Positions 8,202 through 17,302 of a stretch of 64,000 bases of DNA are shown piece after piece. The first letter of the stretch is position 1. Every line of letters starts with the position of its first letter. Both the position numbers and the translations under genes were made by a program. The stretch is from Streptococcus gwangjuense (GTDB lineage Bacteria > Bacillota > Bacilli > Lactobacillales > Streptococcaceae). The DNA lies in contig NZ_CP032621.1 of the NCBI RefSeq assembly GCF_003627155.1, positions 186,001-250,000 of the forward strand, in the 5' to 3' direction. The notes beneath the pieces were generated by a model. The model saw nothing but the letters and a program-made list of their open reading frames with translations, searched no databases and was not told where the DNA came from.

Positions 8202-9566
8202 TTAGTCTTCCTTACTTTCACCGAAAAAGGCATTGTAGAGGGCTTTAATAGCTGCTTTCTCTTGGTCCTTATGGACAACAAACATGATAGACACTTCACT
8301 AGAACCTTGAGACATCATCTGGATGTTGATCTTATTTTCAGATAAAGCGCGTGTCGCAGTAGCAGTGACACCGATATGGCTCTTCATCTTTTCTCCAACA
8401 ATCATAATGATTGAAAGGTCGTGCTCGATTTCTGCATGGTCTACTTCAGCCTTTTGAACCAACTGACGAAGGATTTCTTCTTCCTTGATAGGAGTTAGTT
8501 CGCGAGAACGGAGGATGATTGAAAGATCGTCGATACCTGTTGGCATATGTTCCCAACCGATGTTAAGATCTTCAAGGATTTGAAGAACCTTGCGTCCAAA
8601 TCCAACCTCACGGTTCATAAGGTATTTAGACATGTTGATGCTGACAAAGCCTGAGTCACCAGCAATTCCCACAACTGGAAATTCATCACTACTGTGTTTT
8701 AGAACGATACGAGTACCTGGATGGTCAGGATTGTTGGTATTCTTGATAACTAGAGGAATTTTTCCACGGTAGGCAGGTAGAAGAGCTTCATCATGAAGGA
8801 CTGAGAATCCTGCATAGGCCAACTCACGCATTTCACGATAGGTCAACTCAGGGATTGAGTGTGGTTGGTGGATAATACCAGGGTGGGCAGCAAAGATACC
8901 ATCAACGTCTGTAAAGTTTTCATAGAGGTCGGCTTTTACACCAGCAGCAATGATAGAACCAGTGATATCAGATCCTCCACGTGAGAAGGTACAGATTTGA
9001 TTTTCCTTGGTAACTCCAAAGAAACCAGGAATGACAAGAACTTCATTTGTATTTGTCAATTCTTCAATCTTATCATAACTTGATGGAATGATGCGAGCGT
9101 GACCAGGTTCACTTGTGACCACAATACCAGCTTCTCTAGGGTGCACATAGCGTGCATCGATCCCATTTTGATTAAAGTAGGCAGCAATCAATTTAGCATT
9201 GTTATTTTCACCAGCTGCTAGGAAAGTATCGTAGAGAAATTCATTTTCTTCGATAGGAAGAGTGGCCAAGGCGCGAATGCTTTTTGAAATTTTCTCAAGA
9301 ACAGCTGGCTTCAGTCCCAATTCACTAACCATAGCGGCATAGCGGTCGATAATCCAGTTTTGACTCTTGCTAATATCGTTACCAGCGACATAATCACGGT
9401 AGTATTTAATCAAGGCATCCGTAACCTTAGTATCTTCAGCATTGCGTTTACCAGGCGCAGAAACGACTACAAAACGACGCTCTGGATCGCTTTTGACGAT
9501 GTTTAAAACTTTTTCTAATTGACTAGCAGAGGCAAGAGAGCTACCTCCAAATTTAACAACTTTCAT
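8202..9566 (-). CDS. lysC: Aspartate kinase
   Basis: 454 residues, monofunctional. It phosphorylates aspartate as the first step toward lysine (and peptidoglycan), threonine and methionine. KFGGSS at residues 5-10 is the kinase signature; FSRGGSDITGS and FTDVDGI are further active-site segments. The C-terminal ~150 residues form paired ACT domains (HMPTGIDDLSIIL and IMIVGEKMKSHIGVTATA), indicating amino-acid feedback control. It leads a two-gene minus-strand unit with the DUF956 gene and has its own strong promoter at 9596-9624. The specific allosteric ligand cannot be read from sequence, and the symbol (lysC versus thrA) is a convention. Confidence 0.92.
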   Translation of the reverse strand: MKVVKFGGSSLASASQLEKVLNIVKSDPERRFVVVSAPGKRNAEDTKVTDALIKYYRDYVAGNDISKSQNWIIDRYAAMVSELGLKPAVLEKISKSIRALATLPIEENEFLYDTFLAAGENNNAKLIAAYFNQNGIDARYVHPREAGIVVTSEPGHARIIPSSYDKIEELTNTNEVLVIPGFFGVTKENQICTFSRGGSDITGSIIAAGVKADLYENFTDVDGIFAAHPGIIHQPHSIPELTYREMRELAYAGFSVLHDEALLPAYRGKIPLVIKNTNNPDHPGTRIVLKHSSDEFPVVGIAGDSGFVSINMSKYLMNREVGFGRKVLQILEDLNIGWEHMPTGIDDLSIILRSRELTPIKEEEILRQLVQKAEVDHAEIEHDLSIIMIVGEKMKSHIGVTATATRALSENKINIQMMSQGSSEVSIMFVVHKDQEKAAIKALYNAFFGESKED

Positions 9567-9595
9567 AAGAACTCCTAAAGTAAGTATTTTATACG

Positions 9596-9624
9596 ATTAT
9601 AGCAGAAAGAAAGCCTTTTTTCAA
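9596..9624 (-). promoter_or_regulatory. Promoter of the aspartate kinase gene
   Basis: On the minus strand TTGAAA (9624-9619) and TATAAT (9601-9596) are 17 bases apart. A Shine-Dalgarno AGGAG lies between them and ATG 9566. Confidence 0.8.
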
Positions 9625-9698
9625 TGAAGAAAATAAGATGCTTTCTAGGACAAAGCGAGCCTTTCTTATCGGCTGAGACACTTTCAGTTGATTTTTTC

Positions 9699-9727
9699 TT
9701 GCTTTCTGATTTTAAAAAAGATATACT
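9699..9727 (+). promoter_or_regulatory. Promoter of fabM
   Basis: TTGCTT (9699-9704) and TATACT (9722-9727) have a 17-base spacer and precede fabM by about 50 bases. No FabT-like palindrome is visible here, in contrast to the promoters of fabT and fabK. Confidence 0.65.
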
Positions 9728-9775
9728 TTGAAAATAAAATAATTTAAACTGCTTATAAAACAAAAAGGAGTCCAG

Positions 9776-10561
9776 ATGGAACACGTTATTTATCAGCTTG
9801 AAGAGGATTTGGCAATCCTTACCTTGAATCGTCCTGAGGTCGCAAATGGTTTTCATATTCCTATGTGTGAGGAGATTTTAGAAGCTCTGAGTTTGGCAGA
9901 AGAGGATCCGGCTGTGCATTTTGTATTAATCAACGCGAATGGCAAAGTCTTTTCAGTTGGGGGAGATTTAGTAGAGATGAAGCGGGCGGTGGATGAGGAT
10001 GATATTCCATCATTGACGAAAATCGCAGAATTGGTCAATACTATTTCTTATAAAATCAAGCAAATTGCTAAACCTGTCTTGATGGAGGTTGATGGGGCTG
10101 TTGCAGGTGCCGCAGCGAATATGGCTGTTGCTGCAGATTTCTGTCTGGCAACGGATAAGGCTAAATTTATCCAAGCTTTTGTTGGAGTTGGCTTAGCTCC
10201 AGATGCAGGTGGGATTCATCTATTGAGTCGTAGTATTGGTGTGACGCGTGCTGTTCAATTAGCTATGACAGGAGAAGCTTTAACAGCAGACAAAGCTTTA
10301 GAGTGGGGCCTAGTTTACCGTGTCTGTGAAGCTGATAAACTTGAAAAGACGAGAGAACAGCTTCTTAAAAAATTAAGACGTGGCTCAAGTAATTCCTATG
10401 CTGCCATTAAGAAGTTGGTGTGGGAGAGTCAATTTAAAGATTGGCAAGATTATGCTGTTTTAGAACTGAACCTACAGGCGTCCTTGGCCCAAACAGAGGA
10501 TTTCAAAGAGGGAGTTCGGGCTCATTCGGAAAGAAGAAGACCTAAATTTACAGGAAAATAA
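9776..10561 (+). CDS. fabM: trans-2-decenoyl-ACP isomerase FabM
   Basis: 261 residues, crotonase fold. FabM converts trans-2- to cis-3-decenoyl-ACP, the branch point for unsaturated fatty acids in streptococci that lack FabA. Oxyanion-hole segments are visible: [10 protein letters not shown] near residue 60 and [17 protein letters not shown] near 104-120. The gene sits immediately upstream of fabT and the fab/acc operon, which separates it from generic enoyl-CoA hydratases. AAGGAG precedes ATG 9776. It has its own promoter and a separate promoter follows for fabT, so it can be expressed apart from the FabT-regulated genes. Confidence 0.93.
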   Translation: MEHVIYQLEEDLAILTLNRPEVANGFHIPMCEEILEALSLAEEDPAVHFVLINANGKVFSVGGDLVEMKRAVDEDDIPSLTKIAELVNTISYKIKQIAKPVLMEVDGAVAGAAANMAVAADFCLATDKAKFIQAFVGVGLAPDAGGIHLLSRSIGVTRAVQLAMTGEALTADKALEWGLVYRVCEADKLEKTREQLLKKLRRGSSNSYAAIKKLVWESQFKDWQDYAVLELNLQASLAQTEDFKEGVRAHSERRRPKFTGK

Positions 10562-10569
10562 AAAAATAC

Positions 10570-10611
10570 TTGCACCATTCTTTGAACTTTGATATAATTT
10601 TCTTGTCAAAT
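10570..10611 (+). promoter_or_regulatory. fabT promoter with overlapping candidate FabT site
   Basis: TTGCAC (10570-10575) and TATAAT (10593-10598) are spaced by 17 bases. Just after the -10, TTGTCAAAT (10603-10611) is identical to the right half of the palindromic FabT-type site before fabK. It is followed by GTTTTGATT. Binding there would cover the transcription start, consistent with the known autoregulation of FabT. Confidence 0.75.
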
Positions 10612-10654
10612 GTTTTGATTCTAAAAGTTTTTTTGAAAAGGAGGGAAGGAAAGA

Positions 10655-11089
10655 TTGGACTACCAACGAATTAATGAATATTTAACGTCTATATTTAACA
10701 ATGTCCTCGTTATTGAGGAAGTTAGCTTGAGGGGTAGTCGTTTCAAGGATATCTCCATCAAAGAAATGCATACGATTGATGTGATTGGAAAAGTTCCAGA
10801 TGTGACACCAAGTCAAGTGTCAAAAGAGTTGATGGTGACTCTTGGGACAGTTACGACTAGTTTGAATAATCTCGAACGCAAGGGTTACATTGAACGGATT
10901 CGCTCAGAACATGATCGACGTGTGGTACATCTGCATTTGACAAAGAAAGGTCGCTTGGTTCATAGGCTACATAAACGCTTCCACAAGGCCATGGTTGAAA
11001 AAATCATTGATGGTATGAGTAAGCAAGAAATGGAGGTTATGAGCAAAGGTTTGACTAATCTTTATCAATTTTTGGAGGATTTGAGATAA
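10655..11089 (+). CDS. fabT: Fatty-acid biosynthesis repressor FabT (MarR family)
   Basis: 144 residues with a MarR-type winged helix. [29 protein letters not shown] around residues 48-76 is the recognition region, and [17 protein letters not shown] is the wing. FabT represses the downstream fab/acc genes when bound to long-chain acyl-ACP. The start is TTG 10655, with AAAGGAGGGA (10637-10646) about 10 bases upstream; no better start exists, so a rare start codon may keep repressor levels low. It overlaps fabH by one base (TAATG). Confidence 0.95.
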   Translation: MDYQRINEYLTSIFNNVLVIEEVSLRGSRFKDISIKEMHTIDVIGKVPDVTPSQVSKELMVTLGTVTTSLNNLERKGYIERIRSEHDRRVVHLHLTKKGRLVHRLHKRFHKAMVEKIIDGMSKQEMEVMSKGLTNLYQFLEDLR

Positions 11090-12063
11090 TGGCTTTTGCA
11101 AAAATAAGCCAGGTTGCTCATTATGTGCCAGAGCAAGTGGTTACAAATCATGATTTGGCTCAGATTATGGATACCAATGATGAGTGGATTTCAAGTCGGA
11201 CGGGAATACGTCAAAGACATATTTCAAGAACAGAATCTACTAGTGATTTAGCTACAGAGGTTGCCAAGAAACTGATGGCAAAAGCTGGAATCACAGGAGA
11301 GGAGTTGGATTTTATCATCCTAGCTACCATTACTCCAGATTCGATGATGCCCTCAACAGCTGCTCGTGTCCAAGCCAATATTGGTGCTAATAAGGCCTTT
11401 GTTTTTGACCTAACAGCAGCTTGCAGTGGATTTGTATTTGCTCTTTCAACTGCTGAAAAGTTTATCGCTTCTGGTCGCTTTCAAAAAGGCTTGGTGATTG
11501 GTAGTGAAACCCTCTCTAAAGCAGTCGATTGGTCAGACCGATCAACAGCTGTTTTGTTTGGAGATGGTGCTGGTGGAGTCTTGCTAGAAGCTAGCGAGAA
11601 AGAGCATTTTTTGGCTGAGAGTCTCAATAGTGATGGGAGTCGTAGCGAGTGTCTAACTTATGGACATTCGGGGTTACATTCTCCATTTTCAGATCAAGAA
11701 AGTGCAGATTCATTTTTGAAGATGGATGGGCGCGCAGTCTTTGATTTTGCTATTCGGGACGTAGCCAAGTCTATCAAGCAGACTATTGATGAATCTCCTA
11801 TAGAGGCGACAAACTTGGATTATCTGCTACTTCATCAGGCTAATGACCGTATTTTGGATAAAATGGCTAGAAAAATCGGTGTTAACCGAGATAAACTTCC
11901 AGCCAATATGATGGAATATGGCAATACCAGTGCAGCCAGTATCCCGATTTTACTTTCAGAGTGTGTAGAACAAGGCCTCATCCGTTTAGATGGTAGCCAG
12001 ACTGTTCTACTATCAGGCTTCGGTGGAGGCTTGACCTGGGGCACGCTCATTCTTACAATTTAG
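11089..12063 (+). CDS. fabH: 3-oxoacyl-ACP synthase III FabH
   Basis: 324 residues. FabH starts fatty-acid synthesis by condensing acetyl-CoA with malonyl-ACP. The triad is visible: Cys112 in LTAACSGF, His in LLHQAND (about 249) and Asn in EYGNTSAAS (about 279). The start overlaps the fabT stop, which implies translational coupling. Full length. It feeds the chain into FabG, FabZ, FabK and FabF encoded in the same cluster. Confidence 0.97.
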   Translation: MAFAKISQVAHYVPEQVVTNHDLAQIMDTNDEWISSRTGIRQRHISRTESTSDLATEVAKKLMAKAGITGEELDFIILATITPDSMMPSTAARVQANIGANKAFVFDLTAACSGFVFALSTAEKFIASGRFQKGLVIGSETLSKAVDWSDRSTAVLFGDGAGGVLLEASEKEHFLAESLNSDGSRSECLTYGHSGLHSPFSDQESADSFLKMDGRAVFDFAIRDVAKSIKQTIDESPIEATNLDYLLLHQANDRILDKMARKIGVNRDKLPANMMEYGNTSAASIPILLSECVEQGLIRLDGSQTVLLSGFGGGLTWGTLILTI

Positions 12064-12122
12064 GTAATCATGTGGTGAACACATTGTTATAAAAAAACTA
12101 TTTATTTTAAAGGAGTCCTATC

Positions 12123-12347
12123 ATGGCAGTATTTGAAAAAGTACAAGAAATTATCGTTGAAGAACTTGGAAAAGACGCATCAGAAGTAACACTTGAATCA
12201 ACTTTTGATGATTTGGACGCAGATTCATTGGACTTGTTCCAAGTAATCTCAGAAATCGAAGATGCTTTTGATATCCAAATCGAAGCAGAAGATGACTTGA
12301 AAACAGTTGGTGACTTGGTTGCCTACGTTGAAGAGCAAACAAAATAA
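12123..12347 (+). CDS. acpP: Acyl carrier protein
   Basis: 74 residues, very acidic. Ser35 in the DADSLDL motif is the phosphopantetheine attachment site. The protein carries acyl chains between the Fab enzymes. AAGGAG upstream of ATG 12123. It lies between fabH and fabK, the usual streptococcal position. About 117 bases separate it from fabK, and that gap carries a FabT-type operator. Confidence 0.97.
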   Translation: MAVFEKVQEIIVEELGKDASEVTLESTFDDLDADSLDLFQVISEIEDAFDIQIEAEDDLKTVGDLVAYVEEQTK

Positions 12348-12401
12348 GCAGAATATAAGATAGAAGGAGTAGGGAAACCCGCTCCCTCTTGTTTAGGCAA
12401 T

Positions 12402-12419
12402 AGTTTGATTGTCAAATTA
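12402..12419 (+). promoter_or_regulatory. fabT box: FabT operator upstream of fabK
   Basis: AGTTTGATTGTCAAATTA contains the palindrome TTTGA-TTG-TCAAA (12404-12416). This matches the FabT binding pattern known from pneumococcus. It allows fabK onward to be controlled separately from fabT-fabH-acpP. A clean promoter here is less certain: TTGTTT near 12389 is a possible -35 but no good -10 follows. Confidence 0.8.
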
Positions 12420-12464
12420 TGACGGTATCGAACTATTACGTAAGCAAGAAACGATGGAGGCACT

Positions 12465-13439
12465 ATGAAAACGCGTATTACAGAATTATTGAACATTGAT
12501 TATCCTATTTTCCAAGGAGGGATGGCCTGGGTTGCTGATGGTGATTTGGCAGGGGCTGTTTCCAAGGCTGGAGGACTAGGGATTATCGGTGGGGGGAATG
12601 CCCCTAAAGAAGTTGTCAAGGCAAATATTGATAAAATCAAATCATTGACAGATAAACCCTTTGGTGTCAACATTATGCTCTTGTCTCCCTTTGTGGAAGA
12701 TATTGTAGACCTCGTTATCGAGGAAGGTGTTAAGGTAGTGACAACAGGCGCAGGAAATCCAAGCAAATACATGGAACGTTTCCATGAAGCTGGTATTACG
12801 GTTATTCCTGTTGTGCCAAGTGTTGCCCTAGCTAAACGCATGGAAAAAATCGGTGCGGACGCTGTTATTGCAGAAGGAATGGAAGCTGGAGGACACATTG
12901 GGAAATTAACAACCATGACCTTGGTGCGCCAGGTTACTGCTGCTGTATCTATTCCTGTTATTGCTGCAGGAGGGATTGCGGATGGTGAAGGTGCTGCTGC
13001 TGGCTTTATGCTAGGTGCAGAAGCTATTCAGGTTGGAACTCGCTTTGTCGTTGCAAAAGAGTCTAATGCCCATCCAAATTATAAGGCGAAAATTTTAAAA
13101 GCTAGAGATATTGATACTACAATTTCAGCTCAACACTTTGGACATGCTGTTCGAGCTATTAAAAATCAATTGACTCGTGATTTTGAAAAAGCTGAGAAAG
13201 ATGCCTTTAAACAAGAAAATCCAGACTTGGAAATTTTTGAACAAATGGGAGCAGGTGCACTAGCCAAAGCAGTTGTTCACGGTGATGTAGATGGCGGATC
13301 TGTCATGGCAGGTCAGATTGCTGGGCTTGTTTCCAAAGAAGAAACCGTTGAAGAAATCCTAAAAGATTTGTATTACGGAGCAGCTAAGAAAATTCAAGAA
13401 GAAGCCTCTCGTTGGGCAGGAGTTGTAAGAAATGACTAA
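12465..13439 (+). CDS. fabK: Enoyl-ACP reductase FabK (FMN-dependent)
   Basis: 324 residues, TIM-barrel of the nitronate monooxygenase-like family. FabK reduces trans-2-enoyl-ACP with NAD(P)H and FMN, replacing FabI and making the pathway insensitive to triclosan. FQGGMAWVADGDLAGAVSKAGGLGIIGGGNAP at the N-terminus and EGMEAGGHIG followed by VIAAGGIADGEG are the flavin-binding segments. It starts the FabT-operator-controlled part of the cluster and overlaps fabD by 8 bases. Confidence 0.96.
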   Translation: MKTRITELLNIDYPIFQGGMAWVADGDLAGAVSKAGGLGIIGGGNAPKEVVKANIDKIKSLTDKPFGVNIMLLSPFVEDIVDLVIEEGVKVVTTGAGNPSKYMERFHEAGITVIPVVPSVALAKRMEKIGADAVIAEGMEAGGHIGKLTTMTLVRQVTAAVSIPVIAAGGIADGEGAAAGFMLGAEAIQVGTRFVVAKESNAHPNYKAKILKARDIDTTISAQHFGHAVRAIKNQLTRDFEKAEKDAFKQENPDLEIFEQMGAGALAKAVVHGDVDGGSVMAGQIAGLVSKEETVEEILKDLYYGAAKKIQEEASRWAGVVRND

Positions 13440-14355
13440 AACGGCCTTTTTGTTTGCTGGCCAAGGTGCCCAGTATCTAGGTATGGGACGGGATCTCTAT
13501 GATCACTACCCTATTGTCACAGAAACGATTGATCAAGCGAGTCAGGTGCTCGGTTATGATTTGCGTTATCTTATTGATAGGGAAGAAGAAAAACTCAATC
13601 AGACTCGCTATACGCAACCAGCCATTCTAGCGACATCGGTTGCTATCTACCGTTTATTGCAAGAAAAGGGCTATCAGCCTGATATGGTTGCTGGTTTGTC
13701 TCTTGGAGAATACTCTGCCTTGGTGGCCAGTGGCGCCTTGGATTTTGAAGATGCGGTTGCCTTGGTAGCTAAGCGTGGATCCTATATGGAAGAAGCGGCC
13801 CCTGCTGGCTCTGGCAAGATGGTGGCAGTTCTCAATACGCCAGTAGAGGTCATTGAAGAAGCCTGTCAAAAAGCTTCTGAATTTGGAGTGGTTACCCCAG
13901 CCAACTATAATACACCTGCACAAATCGTGATTGGTGGAGAAGTGGTTGCAGTTGATCGAGCTGTCGAACTCTTGCAGGAAGCAGGGGCTAAACGCTTGAT
14001 TCCCCTCAAGGTGTCAGGTCCCTTTCATACCGCTCTCCTTGAGCCTGCTAGCCAGAAACTAGCTGAAACTCTAGCTCAGGTAAGTTTTTCAGATTTCACT
14101 TGTCCCTTAGTCGGCAATACAGAAGCTGCTGTCATGCAAAAAGAAGATATAGTTCAACTCTTGACGCGTCAGGTCAAGGAACCAGTTCGTTTCTATGAAA
14201 GTATTGCAGTTATGCAAGAAGCAAGAGTAACCAACTTTATCGAGATTGGCCCAGGGAAAGTCTTGTCAGGCTTTGTCAAAAAAATTGATAAAACGGCTAA
14301 ACTAGCCAATGTTGAAGATCAGGCGAGTTTGGAAGCCTTGCTAGAAAACGAGTAA
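13432..14355 (+). CDS. fabD: Malonyl-CoA:ACP transacylase FabD
   Basis: 307 residues. It moves malonyl groups from CoA to ACP. GQGAQYLGMG near residue 11, the nucleophile Ser90 in GLSLGEYS, and His near 199 in GPFHTALL make up the expected active site. Its ATG lies within the end of fabK (8-base overlap), so translation is probably coupled. Full length. Confidence 0.96.
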   Translation: MTKTAFLFAGQGAQYLGMGRDLYDHYPIVTETIDQASQVLGYDLRYLIDREEEKLNQTRYTQPAILATSVAIYRLLQEKGYQPDMVAGLSLGEYSALVASGALDFEDAVALVAKRGSYMEEAAPAGSGKMVAVLNTPVEVIEEACQKASEFGVVTPANYNTPAQIVIGGEVVAVDRAVELLQEAGAKRLIPLKVSGPFHTALLEPASQKLAETLAQVSFSDFTCPLVGNTEAAVMQKEDIVQLLTRQVKEPVRFYESIAVMQEARVTNFIEIGPGKVLSGFVKKIDKTAKLANVEDQASLEALLENE

Positions 14356-14395
14356 TCCCTTCTCCCACAAATACAAGAGGAAACAGGAGAAAAGA

Positions 14396-15127
14396 ATGCA
14401 ACTAAAAAATAAAAATATCTTTATTACAGGTTCGAGTCGTGGAATTGGTCTTGCCGTTGCCCATAAGTTTGCTCAAGCAGGAGCCAACATTGCCTTAAAC
14501 AGTCGTGGTGCAATTTCAGAAGAATTGCTCGCTGAGTTTTCAAACTATGGTGTCAAGGTGGTTCCTATTTCAGGAGATGTATCAGATTTTGCAGACGCTA
14601 AACGTATGGTTGAGCAAGCTATTGCAGAGCTAGGTTCAGTAGATGTTTTGGTCAACAATGCAGGGATTACCCAAGATACCCTGATGCTCAAGATGACAGA
14701 AGCGGATTTTGAAAAAGTGCTCAAGGTTAACTTGACTGGAGCTTTTAACATGACACAATCAGTCTTGAAATCGATGATGAAAGCCAGAGAAGGTGCTATC
14801 ATTAATATGTCTAGTGTTGTTGGTTTGATGGGAAATATCGGTCAAGCTAACTATGCAGCTTCTAAGGCTGGTTTGATTGGTTTTACCAAGTCTGTGGCGC
14901 GTGAAGTGGCCAATCGCAATATCAGGGTTAATGCTATTGCACCTGGAATGATTGAGTCCGATATGACAGCTGTTCTATCAGACAAGGTAAAAGATGCTAT
15001 GCTGGCACAAATTCCTATGAAAGAATTTGGGCAAGCAGAGCAGGTTGCAGATTTGACAGTATTTTTAGCAGGCCAAGATTATCTAACTGGTCAAGTAGTT
15101 GCCATTGATGGTGGCTTAAGTATGTAG
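14396..15127 (+). CDS. fabG: 3-oxoacyl-ACP reductase FabG
   Basis: 243 residues, short-chain dehydrogenase. TGSSRGIG at residues 10-17 binds NADPH. NNAG follows, and the Ser-Tyr-Lys triad lies in NMSSVVG...NYAASKAG (about 138-156). It reduces beta-ketoacyl-ACP in each elongation round. AACAGGAGAAAAGA precedes ATG 14396. Located between fabD and fabF with a short gap, in the same operon. Confidence 0.97.
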   Translation: MQLKNKNIFITGSSRGIGLAVAHKFAQAGANIALNSRGAISEELLAEFSNYGVKVVPISGDVSDFADAKRMVEQAIAELGSVDVLVNNAGITQDTLMLKMTEADFEKVLKVNLTGAFNMTQSVLKSMMKAREGAIINMSSVVGLMGNIGQANYAASKAGLIGFTKSVAREVANRNIRVNAIAPGMIESDMTAVLSDKVKDAMLAQIPMKEFGQAEQVADLTVFLAGQDYLTGQVVAIDGGLSM

Positions 15128-15148
15128 CAGAAGCTAGAGGTGAAAAAG

Positions 15149-16384
15149 ATGAAATTAAATCGCGTAGTGGTAACAGGTTATGGAGTAACATCTCCAATCG
15201 GAAATACACCAGAAGAATTTTGGAATAGTTTGACAACTGGAAACATCGGAATTGGTCCAATAACAAAATTTGATCATAGTGACTTTGATGTGCATAATGC
15301 GGCAGAAATCCAAGATTTTCCTTTTGATAAATACTTTGTTAAGAAAGATACCAATCGTTTTGATAATTATTCTTTATATGCCTTGTATGCAGCCCAAGAA
15401 GCTGTTAATCATGCCAATTTGGATGTAGAGGCTCTTGATAAAGATCGTTTTGGTGTTATCGTTGCCTCTGGTATTGGTGGAATCAAGGAAATTGAAGATC
15501 AAGTGCTTCGCCTAAATGACAAAGGACCAAAACGTGTGAAACCATTGACCCTTCCAAAAGCCTTGCCAAATATGGCTTCAGGAAATGTTGCTATGCGTTT
15601 TGGAGCAAACGGTGTTTGCAAATCTATCAATACTGCCTGCGCTTCATCAAATGACGCGATTGGGGATGCCTTCCGCTCAATTAAATTTGGTTTCCAAGAC
15701 GTTATGTTGGTAGGTGGTTCAGAAGCCTCTATCACACCTTTTGCTATTGCTGGTTTCCAAGCCCTAACAGCTCTCTCTACTACAGAGGATCCAACTCGTG
15801 CTTCTATTCCATTTGATAAGGACCGCAATGGGTTTGTTATGGGTGAAGGTTCAGGGATGTTGGTTCTTGAAAGTCTTGAACACGCTGAAAAACGTGGGGC
15901 AACCATCCTTGCTGAAGTAGTTGGTTACGGAAATACTTGTGATGCCTACCATATGACTTCTCCTCATCCAGAAGGTCAGGGAGCTATCAAGGCCATCAAA
16001 CTAGCCTTGGAAGAAGCTGAGATTTCTCCAGAGCAAGTAGCCTATGTCAATGCTCACGGAACGTCAACTCCTGCTAATGAAAAAGGAGAAAGTGGTGCGA
16101 TCGTAGCTGTTCTTGGTAAGGAAGTACCTGTATCATCAACTAAGTCTTTCACAGGACATTTGCTGGGTGCTGCAGGCGCGGTAGAAGCTATTGTCACAAT
16201 CGAAGCCATGCGTCATAACTTTGTACCAATGACAGCTGGAACAAGTGAAGTATCAGATTATATCGAAGCCAATGTCGTTTATGGACAAGGCTTGGAGCAA
16301 GAAATTCCATACGCCATTTCAAATACTTTTGGTTTTGGTGGCCACAATGCAGTTCTTGCTTTCAAACGTTGGGAGAATAAATAA
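15149..16384 (+). CDS. fabF: 3-oxoacyl-ACP synthase II FabF
   Basis: 411 residues. FabF elongates acyl-ACP with malonyl-ACP. Cys164 in NTACASSNDA, His in NAHGTSTPAN (about 301) and His in KSFTGHLLGAAG (about 337) form the Cys-His-His centre. An in-frame GTG at 15140 overlaps the Shine-Dalgarno AGAGGTG (15136-15142), so ATG 15149 is the better start and gives the normal N-terminus MKLNRVVVTGYG. Confidence 0.97.
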   Translation: MKLNRVVVTGYGVTSPIGNTPEEFWNSLTTGNIGIGPITKFDHSDFDVHNAAEIQDFPFDKYFVKKDTNRFDNYSLYALYAAQEAVNHANLDVEALDKDRFGVIVASGIGGIKEIEDQVLRLNDKGPKRVKPLTLPKALPNMASGNVAMRFGANGVCKSINTACASSNDAIGDAFRSIKFGFQDVMLVGGSEASITPFAIAGFQALTALSTTEDPTRASIPFDKDRNGFVMGEGSGMLVLESLEHAEKRGATILAEVVGYGNTCDAYHMTSPHPEGQGAIKAIKLALEEAEISPEQVAYVNAHGTSTPANEKGESGAIVAVLGKEVPVSSTKSFTGHLLGAAGAVEAIVTIEAMRHNFVPMTAGTSEVSDYIEANVVYGQGLEQEIPYAISNTFGFGGHNAVLAFKRWENK

Positions 16385-16386
16385 CT

Positions 16387-16872
16387 ATGAATTTAAACGA
16401 TATTAAAGACTTGATGGCCCAATTTGACCAGTCAAGTTTGAGAGAATTTTCTTATAAAAATGGGACGGATGAGTTGCAGTTTAGCAAGAATGAAGCTAGA
16501 CTGGTGTCTGAAGTTGCATCTCAAGCCGCTCCAGCGCCTGTTCTAGCAACACCAAGTCCAGTAGCTCCTACATCTGCTCCAGTAGAAACTGTAATAGAAG
16601 AAACTTCGTCATCAGCAGAAGCAAGCGTAGCTGCTGAGGGAGATGTTGTAGAGAGTCCACTTGTTGGGGTGGCTTACTTGGCTGCTGGTCCAGATAAACC
16701 TGCCTTTGTAACAGTTGGTGATAGTGTTAAAAAAGGTCAAACATTGGTGATTATCGAAGCCATGAAAGTCATGAATGAAATTCCAGCACCTAAGGATGGT
16801 GTGGTAACGGAAATTCTCGTTTCTAACGAAGAAATGGTTGAGTTTGGTAAAGGATTGGTACGTATCAAATGA
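16387..16872 (+). CDS. accB: Biotin carboxyl carrier protein of acetyl-CoA carboxylase
   Basis: 161 residues. An Ala/Pro/Ser-rich linker (about 45-85) joins an N-terminal segment to the biotinyl domain. Lys127 in EAMKVMNE is the biotin site. It shuttles CO2 between AccC and AccD/AccA to make malonyl-CoA. It starts 2 bases after the fabF stop and overlaps fabZ by 4 bases (ATGA). Confidence 0.97.
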   Translation: MNLNDIKDLMAQFDQSSLREFSYKNGTDELQFSKNEARLVSEVASQAAPAPVLATPSPVAPTSAPVETVIEETSSSAEASVAAEGDVVESPLVGVAYLAAGPDKPAFVTVGDSVKKGQTLVIIEAMKVMNEIPAPKDGVVTEILVSNEEMVEFGKGLVRIK

Positions 16873-17291
16873 TCGATATTCAAGGAATCAAAGAAGCCCT
16901 TCCCCACCGTTATCCTATGCTACTAGTAGACCGTGTCTTGGAAGTGCGCGAGGACACCATTGTTGCCATCAAAAATGTGACCATCAATGAGCCCTTCTTT
17001 AATGGTCATTTCCCTCAATACCCTGTCATGCCAGGTGTTCTGATTATGGAAGCCTTGGCGCAAACAGCTGGTGTATTGGAGTTATCAAAACCTGAAAATA
17101 AGGGGAAACTGGTCTTTTACGCTGGTATGGATAAGGTCAAGTTTAAGAAGCAAGTTGTACCTGGTGACCAATTGGTTATGACAGCGACTTTTGTAAAACG
17201 TCGTGGCACCATTGCCGTGGTTGAAGCAAAGGCTGAAGTGGATGGCAAGCTTGCAGCTAGTGGTACTCTTACCTTTGCAATAGGGAACTAA
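16869..17291 (+). CDS. fabZ: 3-hydroxyacyl-ACP dehydratase FabZ
   Basis: 140 residues, hot-dog fold. [21 protein letters not shown] (about 47-67) holds the catalytic His and, 14 residues on, Glu. It dehydrates beta-hydroxyacyl-ACP. Together with FabM upstream it decides how much chain goes the unsaturated way. The ATGA overlap with accB indicates coupled translation. Confidence 0.96.
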   Translation: MIDIQGIKEALPHRYPMLLVDRVLEVREDTIVAIKNVTINEPFFNGHFPQYPVMPGVLIMEALAQTAGVLELSKPENKGKLVFYAGMDKVKFKKQVVPGDQLVMTATFVKRRGTIAVVEAKAEVDGKLAASGTLTFAIGN

Positions 17292-17302
17292 GGAGGTTCT
17301 CC

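Noticed and set aside
9660..9775. FabT operator upstream of fabM
   Set aside because: No TTTGA-n3-TCAAA palindrome is present; only a plain promoter is seen.
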